From positions 1 through 8,434 of the forward strand of contig JAEEKU010000096.1 of NCBI GenBank assembly GCA_016282555.1: 8,434 nucleotides of DNA, given 5' to 3'. Below are positions 1-5,492 of the stretch, in pieces (within the stretch, counting starts at the first letter, position 1; every line of letters starts with the position of its first letter). Both the position numbers and the translations under genes were made by a program. The notes under the pieces are model-generated. The model was given only the letters and a program-made list of their open reading frames with translations, did not search any database and was not told the origin of the DNA. The stretch comes from Methanomassiliicoccaceae archaeon. GTDB taxonomy: Archaea > Thermoplasmatota > Thermoplasmata > Methanomassiliicoccales > Methanomethylophilaceae.

Positions 1-20
1 CGGATAAAGGGCGAGAAGAA

Positions 21-1001
21 ATGCAGTACATCGAACTGGGGAGAACCGGGATGAAGGCGTCCCGCCTGTGTCTGGGCGGTATGTCATTCGGCGAGAGATC
101 GGAGGATTTCCACCAATGGACTCTGGACTATGAGTCGTCCAGGGAGATGATCGCTTACGCGTACGGCACCGGCATCAATTTCATAGACACGGCGAACGGC
201 TATTCCCGCGGAACCAGCGAGAAGTTCATAGGAAGGGCTCTGAAGGAGCTTGAAATAGCGAGAGAAGACGTCATACTGGCGTCGAAGGTTTATTTCAACG
301 AGGGGAAGCTGAGCCGCAGGGCGATCCTGAGGGAGATAGACGGCACTCTCCAGCGTCTCGGGACGGATTACCTCGATCTGTACCAGATACACCGCTTCGA
401 CTACGGCACGCCTGCAGAGGAGACCATGGGGACGCTCAACGAACTCGTGGAATCCGGGAAGGTGAGAGCGATAGGCGCCTCGGCCATGTACGGCTATCAG
501 TTCCATAACATGCAGATCTGCGCCGATGAGCACGGATGGGCCAGGTTCTCCACGATGCAGAACCATTACAATCTGCTTTACCGCGAAGACGAGAGGGAGC
601 TGATTCCCGTATGCAGGCAGTACGGCGTCTCACTGATACCGTACAGCCCTCTGGCCAGCGGTCATCTGGCTCACCCCGTATGGGAGACTGGAAGCGAAAG
701 AAGCCGGACCGACAGCGTCCGCAGGGACAAATACGACCGCGCAAAGGAGAACGATATGGAGATCATCTCCCGCGTCAAGGAGGTGGCGGACCGCTATGAG
801 GTTACGATGGCGGAGGTCTCTCTGGCGTGGCTCTTCTCCAAGGGGGTAGCGGCTCCCGTTGTGGGAGGTTCCAGGATCTCGCATCTGGAGGGCGCGCTGG
901 GGGCGGTGAATCTGAGGCTCGGCAAGGATGACGTGAGATACCTGGAGGAGCCGTATCGTCCGCACGAGGTCGTCGGGGCGCTTCCCGCTCCCGAACGATG
1001 A
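21..1001 (+). CDS. Aldo/keto reductase, YajO-like
   Basis: Probable cytosolic NAD(P)H-dependent oxidoreductase of the aldo/keto reductase superfamily, which reduces aldehydes or ketones on a TIM barrel; the substrate cannot be told from sequence. The 326 residues match the usual family length. The N-terminus has the family pattern (LGRTG at 6-10, then a Gly-Gly-Met turn). The catalytic tetrad is visible: Asp56 and Tyr61 in DTANGYSRGTSE, Lys89 in LASKV, and His124 in LYQIHRFD. YSPLASG (208-214) and the VVGGSRISHLEGAL stretch (280-293) are the usual cofactor-binding segments. HQWTLDYESS (31-40) followed by INFIDTAN resembles the YajO branch. ATG 21 is chosen because it gives the canonical family N-terminus; the upstream GGGCGAG is only a weak ribosome site. 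It is followed after 79 bp by the antiporter gene on the same strand. Nothing ties it to the synthetase operon. Superfamily is certain; subfamily is inference. Confidence 0.93.
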   Translation: MQYIELGRTGMKASRLCLGGMSFGERSEDFHQWTLDYESSREMIAYAYGTGINFIDTANGYSRGTSEKFIGRALKELEIAREDVILASKVYFNEGKLSRRAILREIDGTLQRLGTDYLDLYQIHRFDYGTPAEETMGTLNELVESGKVRAIGASAMYGYQFHNMQICADEHGWARFSTMQNHYNLLYREDERELIPVCRQYGVSLIPYSPLASGHLAHPVWETGSERSRTDSVRRDKYDRAKENDMEIISRVKEVADRYEVTMAEVSLAWLFSKGVAAPVVGGSRISHLEGALGAVNLRLGKDDVRYLEEPYRPHEVVGALPAPER

Positions 1002-1042
1002 GATATCCGTTGCCGTCAGCTTCCCCGCGTCCGCCGACAATT

Positions 1043-1050
1043 CTATAACG
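1043..1050 (+). promoter_or_regulatory. Possible archaeal TATA box for the antiporter gene
   Basis: The sequence CTATAAC lies in the 79-bp gap between the reductase and antiporter genes, with its centre about 35 bp upstream of the antiporter ATG. With the usual archaeal spacing of about 26 bp from TATA box to start site, transcription would begin near 1072, leaving a leader of only about 9 nt. That fits the absence of a clear Shine-Dalgarno site before this ATG. There is no convincing BRE, and short AT-rich words occur by chance, so this is a weak call. Confidence 0.25.
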
Positions 1051-1080
1051 GCGCTGAACGATTCGTTTGCGTGAAATCGG

Positions 1081-2847
1081 ATGGACGAGTCTCTTTTTCT
1101 TCTGAGTCTGGCGCTGTTTACGGTTCTCGCCGGCGCGTGCTCCATCGTTTTCAATAAAGCCAAGCTGCCTCCGCTTATCGGATATCTCGCGGCCGGCATC
1201 GTCATCGCCAACACGATGTCGGTCATGGAGCCGGGGCTGTCCGCGATAGAGATGCTCTCGGATATCGGCCTTATCCTGCTGATGTTCTGCATCGGGCTGG
1301 AGATAAATCTGAGCGAGATACGCAAGAACGGAAGATTCGCCTTCGTGGTAGCGGCGGTCCAGCTGCCGCTGACGGTGGCGCTGGGATTCGTATCGGGAAC
1401 CGTCATGGGCATGGGGCTCATCCAGTCCGTCGTTCTCGGAACTGTCCTTTCGGGATGCAGCACGGCAGCCGTCATGAGCGTGATGACTTCCCAGAACAAG
1501 TTCACCAGGGAGCACATGGAGATCATCATTCTGATAATCATCATGCAGGACATAGGGCAGGTTATCATGATGTCCGCCCTCACTCCGGTTCTCGCCGGTT
1601 CCTCCATGGACGTTTCCGGCCTGGTGGTGCTGATAACCTCCATCGCGGCTTTCATGGTGATCAGCATAGTCGGCGGTCTCAAAGTCCTTCCTCCGTTCAT
1701 AAACTGGGTGGCCGGCAACGTCTCCAGAGAGGTTCTGCTCGTCGTCTGTCTCGGCTTCGCTTTCCTGATGGCCTGGATCTCTACCGTGGCGGGACTGTCT
1801 ATGGCGATAGGCGCTTTCCTTGCCGGGCTTCTGATCTCCGCTTCCAGAGACAGCGAGATCATCGAGGGCGCGGTAGATCCCATGAAAAGTCTGTTCATGG
1901 CGATGTTTTTCATATCGGTGGGAATGGAGGTCCGTCTGTCCACGCTCTCCGAGAATCTCGTCACCATGCTCCTTTTCTATCTTATGTTCGCCGGTTTCCT
2001 GGTGATGACGGTGTTTCTGGGATTCTGGCTCAACGGAGAGAAGGGCAGATTCGGATTCGTTTCGGCCGTGAGCATGACCGCCATGGGAGAGTTCGCGTTC
2101 ATCATATCGAAGGAGGCGCTGGACTATCACGTGGTGGACGATGCTTTCTATTCCTCCATCATAGGGGCGGCCCTGCTGTCGATGGTATGCATGCCTCTTC
2201 TCTCCAGATATTCGGAGAAGTTATGGGATCGCGGCAAGGCCGCGTGTCCCGAAAAGATGCTGGCATATTTCGGGAAAATCAACGGCAACAGGGACGCGAT
2301 GTACTACAATTTCCGCATCGCGACCAAGAAGACCCAGAAGCGTTTCCGCAAGAGCATGGCTCACGCGTACATAAACATCCTCGCGATCGCCCTGGTCACT
2401 CTGGTTTTCTACGTAGCGGCTCCGGAGGCCAGCGTTATACTGGACGATATGTACGGGGGAGGAACCCATCTGTGGGACTTCGCGCTGGTGATTCTTAACT
2501 TCATAGTCCTGATGCCGCCGACGAAGTATCTGGTCGACAACATCAGGTTCCTGGACCGGCTGGTCACGGGGAACGCCAGACGTCTGGCGTCCAGGGGAAA
2601 CGATCCCGTCGCCAGCAACAGCATGTTCATGAAGTTTCTGGATATCAACACGTACGTGGTCGTCGCCATTATAGATATGGCGATCATCGCGATCGTTCCC
2701 AACCCGCTCTCCATGAGCGAGCATATTTTCGTCGCTCTCGCGGCGGCGGTCATCGTAGTGCTGATATACTTCAGGATAAGGGATTCCGACAGGACGGGCG
2801 TCCGATGCGGGGGCCGCGAAGATTTGCGGGTCACTCCGGCCCGATGA
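1081..2847 (+). CDS. CPA2-family cation/proton antiporter (KefB-type membrane domain)
   Basis: Integral membrane protein of 588 residues, probably exchanging Na+ or K+ for protons in pH and ion homeostasis. The first 380 residues form a CPA2 transport domain. Landmarks are KLPPLIGYLAAGI (28-40), LLMFCIGLEI (66-75), the crossover GCSTAA (125-130), Gln156-Asp157 in IIMQDIG (Asp157 is the likely ion/proton-binding residue), GAFLAGLLIS (244-253), FFISVGMEV (276-284) and MGEFAFII (335-342). After a basic cytoplasmic stretch (about 380-428) come about four further hydrophobic segments (roughly 431-448, 464-480, 524-540, 547-564). No Rossmann RCK/TrkA-N nucleotide-binding domain is present, unlike KefB/KefC. 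ATG 1081 is the first start after an in-frame TGA at 1072; the site upstream is weak. The 3' end overlaps the convergent STAS gene by 17 bp. The family is secure; the transported ion is not determined. Confidence 0.9.
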   Translation: MDESLFLLSLALFTVLAGACSIVFNKAKLPPLIGYLAAGIVIANTMSVMEPGLSAIEMLSDIGLILLMFCIGLEINLSEIRKNGRFAFVVAAVQLPLTVALGFVSGTVMGMGLIQSVVLGTVLSGCSTAAVMSVMTSQNKFTREHMEIIILIIIMQDIGQVIMMSALTPVLAGSSMDVSGLVVLITSIAAFMVISIVGGLKVLPPFINWVAGNVSREVLLVVCLGFAFLMAWISTVAGLSMAIGAFLAGLLISASRDSEIIEGAVDPMKSLFMAMFFISVGMEVRLSTLSENLVTMLLFYLMFAGFLVMTVFLGFWLNGEKGRFGFVSAVSMTAMGEFAFIISKEALDYHVVDDAFYSSIIGAALLSMVCMPLLSRYSEKLWDRGKAACPEKMLAYFGKINGNRDAMYYNFRIATKKTQKRFRKSMAHAYINILAIALVTLVFYVAAPEASVILDDMYGGGTHLWDFALVILNFIVLMPPTKYLVDNIRFLDRLVTGNARRLASRGNDPVASNSMFMKFLDINTYVVVAIIDMAIIAIVPNPLSMSEHIFVALAAAVIVVLIYFRIRDSDRTGVRCGGREDLRVTPAR

Positions 2848-3136
2848 TGTTCAGCGTATCCAGGAATCCGGACATCCGGAGTATGGACATCACGTCGTTG
2901 TTGACGTTTTTCAGCCTGATGCCGTCCTTGTCCTCCATCAGCTCGTCCGCGTTGAGTATCGTTCTCAGTCCCGCCGACGAGATATACGGCACGCCGGCCA
3001 TATCGATGATTATCGATCTCACCGACGGCGCTTCCGCCTCTATGATCTCGTCCATTTCGGGAGCGGTCACATAATCGATGCTTCCCGCGGGGGTAAGCGT
3101 CAGCGTTCCGTTCTCTATTTTCTTGTCTATCTGCAT
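2831..3136 (-). CDS. STAS-domain anti-sigma-factor-antagonist-like protein
   Basis: Small cytosolic STAS-domain protein of 101 residues, the standard length for SpoIIAA/RsbV-type proteins. In known systems such a protein, when unphosphorylated, binds a partner (often an RsbW-type kinase) and is switched off by serine phosphorylation. The stretch IDMAGVPYISSAGLRTIL (44-61) is the conserved phospho-acceptor loop; Ser54 aligns best with the phosphorylated serine of RsbV/SpoIIAA, with Ser53 next to it. The N-terminal TLTLTPAGSIDYVTAPEM matches the first strands of the fold. It starts 4 bp after the stop of the phosphatase/kinase fusion gene, whose product is the obvious writer and eraser of its phosphorylation. 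In a probable archaeon there is no sigma factor, so the downstream target is unknown. It is the last gene of the operon and overlaps the antiporter gene tail to tail. Confidence 0.93.
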   Translation of the reverse strand: MQIDKKIENGTLTLTPAGSIDYVTAPEMDEIIEAEAPSVRSIIIDMAGVPYISSAGLRTILNADELMEDKDGIRLKNVNNDVMSILRMSGFLDTLNIIGPE

Positions 3137-3140
3137 AATA

Positions 3141-4925
3141 TCAGTAACCTCTCTTTATCGTAAGTACGTTATACCCGTTCTCTCTGGAGTAAATGACTTC
3201 GTCCATCATTTTTCTCACTATAGAGAGCCCGAATCCGCCGACTTTGTGATCTTTTATCCTCATTTCCACGTCGGGATTGTCTTTCAGCAGAGGGTTGTAT
3301 TCCGGACCCCTGTCTCTGAACACGACTTTGGCTTTGCGGTCGGATAAAGATACCGCGACGCCCAGCTCCCCTCCCTTCTCCTGATACGCGTACATGTCGA
3401 TGTTGGCCAGTATCTCCGAGGAGCATACCTCGATATCCCTGATGACGTTCTCCGGGCATTTCGACGACTCCAGCGCCCCGCGTATGTGAGACATGACCGC
3501 GGCATACGAGCCCCGGTCCAGCACGAAATCCCTGAACTCCAGCTCTTCGCGCATGTATCTGTGCAAAGCGAAGGTGACCATGGTTATGTCGTCCGATCTC
3601 TCCACGTCTCCGACGAATTTCCTGATCTCGGAATCCACGGTTTCTATGATGCCGCCGGCGTCTTCTCCGGCTCCGGAGAGCAGATCCTGCAGTCTGGACT
3701 CGCCGAACATCTTTTTATCCGCTCCGACCGCCTCCGTGACCCCGTCCGTGTACAGGAACAGCACGTCTCCCGGCTGCAGCGTTATCCTGTGCTCCTTGTA
3801 TTCGGCCCTCTTCTTTCTGCCCAGAATGAAGTTCGGCGGATCGATCAGCTTCTCCGCCTTCCCCCCGCGTATCAGGAAGGGAGGGTTATGCCCGGCGTTC
3901 ACGTACGACATCCTGCCCGTTTCCAGATCTATTATCCCGAGCCACGAGGTGACGAACAGCTTCTCGCGGTTGGAATCGCACAGGATCTGGTTGGTCTTCT
4001 TCATCACCATGTCCGGCTGCAGCCCGTTGGCCAGATTGCTGCGGAGAGCCGATTTGGCGCTGGCCATGAACAGGGCCGCCGGCGTTCCTTTGCCGGAGAC
4101 GTCCGCGATCACCAGAGCCACGTGGGTATCGTCCGCTTTGAGGAAATCGTAGAAATCGCCCCCGACGGACCTGGCGGTGAGCATTCTGGCGGAGATGCTG
4201 AAATCTCCCTTGCCGGGAATCTCTCCGGGAAGCATTCCCCTCTGGATATCGGACGCGATAGCCAGCTCCTTATCGATGGCGGCTTTTCTCAGGGCGGTCT
4301 CGTTGTATCTCATGATATTTTCGAAACCGGAATGGGTAAGCCATATCGCCAGCATGGATATCGAGATGAAAATGACCATGCACGGAACGGTGTAGTTGAC
4401 CAGCTGGAATTCGATGCTGTCCCATCCCCATCCTGATATCATGACCGTGCCGCTGCTCTCTCCGATGAGATCCACGTAGTTCAGGTTCACTTTGTCGGCG
4501 TAATACGACAGCACGGGCTCCAGCAGCATCAGCGCGCCGCATATCACCGACATCAGAATGGAGAACTCCTTGTTGTAGTACAGGATGCACAGGATCATCG
4601 GCAGCACGAACACCAGATAGCTGCTGGTCATGATGACGCAGAAGATCAGGGCCGTGATCATGATCGACGACATAAGGACGTATCTGACCCACCAGCTCTT
4701 TCCGTCGGAAACGGCGTAAAGGATCACTGCGGACATCAGAATCACCGAGCAGATCAGAGTGGAAGCGTACGTCCAGGAGTGGTTCGTATCCTCGATCATG
4801 TTCATCCTGACCATCGCGACGTAGGCCAGCAGAAAAACCGACAGGGCGGCGCATACGAGGGCCGCGGTGCGGTTCGGCTTCTCTTCGCTTCCGGGAAAAG
4901 AAATCGCTCTGACCCCGGTATTCAT
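3141..4925 (-). CDS. Membrane-anchored SpoIIE/RsbU-type PP2C phosphatase fused to an RsbW-type kinase domain
   Basis: A 594-residue protein joining both opposing enzymes of a partner switch. Residues about 21-196 hold roughly six hydrophobic segments, a probable membrane sensor of no recognised family. Residues 212-233 form a linker helix ending in ASDIQRGMLP, typical of RsbU-like phosphatases. The PP2C/SpoIIE domain (about 240-453) shows GGDFYDF (255-261), IADVSGKGTPAALFM (273-287), NAGHNPP (343-349), LYTDGVTEA (391-399) and SDDIT (444-448), which carry the metal-binding aspartates. The C-terminal GHKL ATPase domain (about 465-594) has an N-box with Glu504 and Asn508, Asp538-Arg-Gly540 as the G1-like loop, and GGFGLSIVRKMMDEV (563-577) as the G2 box. 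The likely substrate is the STAS protein encoded 4 bp downstream. Its ATG overlaps the stop of the preceding membrane-protein gene (ATGA). Opposing activities in one protein are known from Vibrio SypE acting on SypA. Domains are clear; the signal sensed is unknown. Confidence 0.94.
   Translation of the reverse strand: MNTGVRAISFPGSEEKPNRTAALVCAALSVFLLAYVAMVRMNMIEDTNHSWTYASTLICSVILMSAVILYAVSDGKSWWVRYVLMSSIMITALIFCVIMTSSYLVFVLPMILCILYYNKEFSILMSVICGALMLLEPVLSYYADKVNLNYVDLIGESSGTVMISGWGWDSIEFQLVNYTVPCMVIFISISMLAIWLTHSGFENIMRYNETALRKAAIDKELAIASDIQRGMLPGEIPGKGDFSISARMLTARSVGGDFYDFLKADDTHVALVIADVSGKGTPAALFMASAKSALRSNLANGLQPDMVMKKTNQILCDSNREKLFVTSWLGIIDLETGRMSYVNAGHNPPFLIRGGKAEKLIDPPNFILGRKKRAEYKEHRITLQPGDVLFLYTDGVTEAVGADKKMFGESRLQDLLSGAGEDAGGIIETVDSEIRKFVGDVERSDDITMVTFALHRYMREELEFRDFVLDRGSYAAVMSHIRGALESSKCPENVIRDIEVCSSEILANIDMYAYQEKGGELGVAVSLSDRKAKVVFRDRGPEYNPLLKDNPDVEMRIKDHKVGGFGLSIVRKMMDEVIYSRENGYNVLTIKRGY
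3147..3153 (-). promoter_or_regulatory. Shine-Dalgarno site of the STAS gene
   Basis: On the minus strand GAGAGGT precedes the ATG at 3136 by 10 nt. It lies inside the last codons of the upstream phosphatase/kinase gene (its Lys-Arg-Gly-Tyr-stop end), so ribosomes ending that gene pass directly over it. This supports the chosen start and suggests translational coupling. Confidence 0.6.
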
Positions 4926-5476
4926 TCCGCTTCCTCCGCTCTCAAATATTCGTATCCGCTGTCCTGTATGGTGCTCTCGTGGCCGTAGATGAGGGACGTG
5001 GAGACCAGCATCCAGAAAACTCCCCCGATCCCGGAGCGATAGATCACGTTATACTCTCCGACGTCGAATACGTTCATCCCCAGGTTGTAGATTTTGCAGA
5101 ACTCGTAGCCGAATTCGGTTCTGAGGGAGACCGCGCGGATGAACACCGAATCCTGGCGCATCTTTTCGGAGAAGTAGACCCGGTTCAGGAATTCGGTTTC
5201 GGTCATTATTGTTTTCATATCGGTGCGCCTCTCCGTCATTTTTTCGTAGCTTACGACCGAGACCGACAGTCCCTCTTCCGTGATTTCCTCGATTTCGTAC
5301 AGCATGGTGTATCTGTCCGAATCAAGAATGTAGAAGTCTCCCGGAGCCAGATCCAGGCGCATCTGTCCGTTGCGATCCGGGAAAACGAAAACCAGCGACG
5401 ACAGGATCACCGCTACCGCTGCAGTGACGGCGATAAGAGCGATCTTTCTGCCGGTTAAGCGGCTGCGGACATCCAT
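4922..5476 (-). CDS. Single-anchor membrane protein of unknown function
   Basis: I do not recognise this 184-residue protein. Residues 1-11 are rich in Arg/Lys, followed by a hydrophobic segment (about 11-32). That predicts an uncleaved N-terminal anchor with the rest outside the cytoplasm. Residues 40-145 alternate polar and hydrophobic residues, as in a beta-rich domain. GGVFWMLVSTSLIYG (151-165) is hydrophobic and could be a short second membrane pass or, as likely, buried strands of the outer domain. There is no lipobox cysteine; the only cysteine is Cys127. The gene sits 16 bp after the synthetase gene and shares ATGA with the phosphatase/kinase gene, so it is almost certainly part of the operon. 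From its place, it could be an outer sensor or ligand-binding partner of the membrane phosphatase/kinase, or a protein handling the peptide product. Both ideas are inference. Confidence 0.85.
   Translation of the reverse strand: MDVRSRLTGRKIALIAVTAAVAVILSSLVFVFPDRNGQMRLDLAPGDFYILDSDRYTMLYEIEEITEEGLSVSVVSYEKMTERRTDMKTIMTETEFLNRVYFSEKMRQDSVFIRAVSLRTEFGYEFCKIYNLGMNVFDVGEYNVIYRSGIGGVFWMLVSTSLIYGHESTIQDSGYEYLRAEEAE
4933..4937 (-). promoter_or_regulatory. Shine-Dalgarno site of the phosphatase/kinase gene
   Basis: On the minus strand GGAGG lies 7 nt before the ATG at 4925, within the last codons of the preceding membrane-protein gene. It is a near-perfect match to the 16S rRNA 3' end. Together with the ATGA stop/start overlap, it fixes this start and points to translational coupling. 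Confidence 0.7.
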
Positions 5477-5479
5477 ATC

Positions 5480-5486
5480 GTCACCC
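5480..5486 (-). promoter_or_regulatory. Shine-Dalgarno site of the 184-residue membrane protein
   Basis: GGGTGAC on the minus strand lies in the 16-bp gap after the synthetase stop codon, about 4 nt before the ATG at 5476. GGTGA matches the extended archaeal/bacterial Shine-Dalgarno sequence. It supports the start, which also leaves a normal basic N-terminus before the membrane anchor. Confidence 0.55.
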
Positions 5487-5492
5487 GTTTTT

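Noticed and set aside
630..2130. Two long open frames (about 440 codons each) on the minus strand opposite the reductase and antiporter genes
   Set aside because: They lie opposite clear family matches. Their products are low-complexity in look (very rich in His, Arg, Asp or Ser/Thr/Met) with no recognisable motif. They are by-products of codon bias in the real genes.
1455..2498. A 347-codon plus-strand frame inside the antiporter gene
   Set aside because: It is in another frame of a convincing membrane transporter and gives a His/Arg/Gly-rich product with no domain or ribosome site.
2905..2912. T-run on the plus strand downstream of the antiporter stop as a possible archaeal terminator
   Set aside because: Only five T in a row, within the STAS coding sequence, where it simply encodes part of the protein; no supporting structure.
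3486..4436. A 316-codon plus-strand frame opposite the phosphatase/kinase gene
   Set aside because: The opposite strand shows complete PP2C and GHKL motifs across this stretch; the plus-strand product has no recognisable features.
5488..5492. A-run just after the synthetase stop (minus strand) as a transcript end or frameshift site
   Set aside because: On the transcribed strand it is an A-run, not a T-run, so it is no terminator. The next gene begins 16 bp on with a ribosome site, and no joined frame makes sense.
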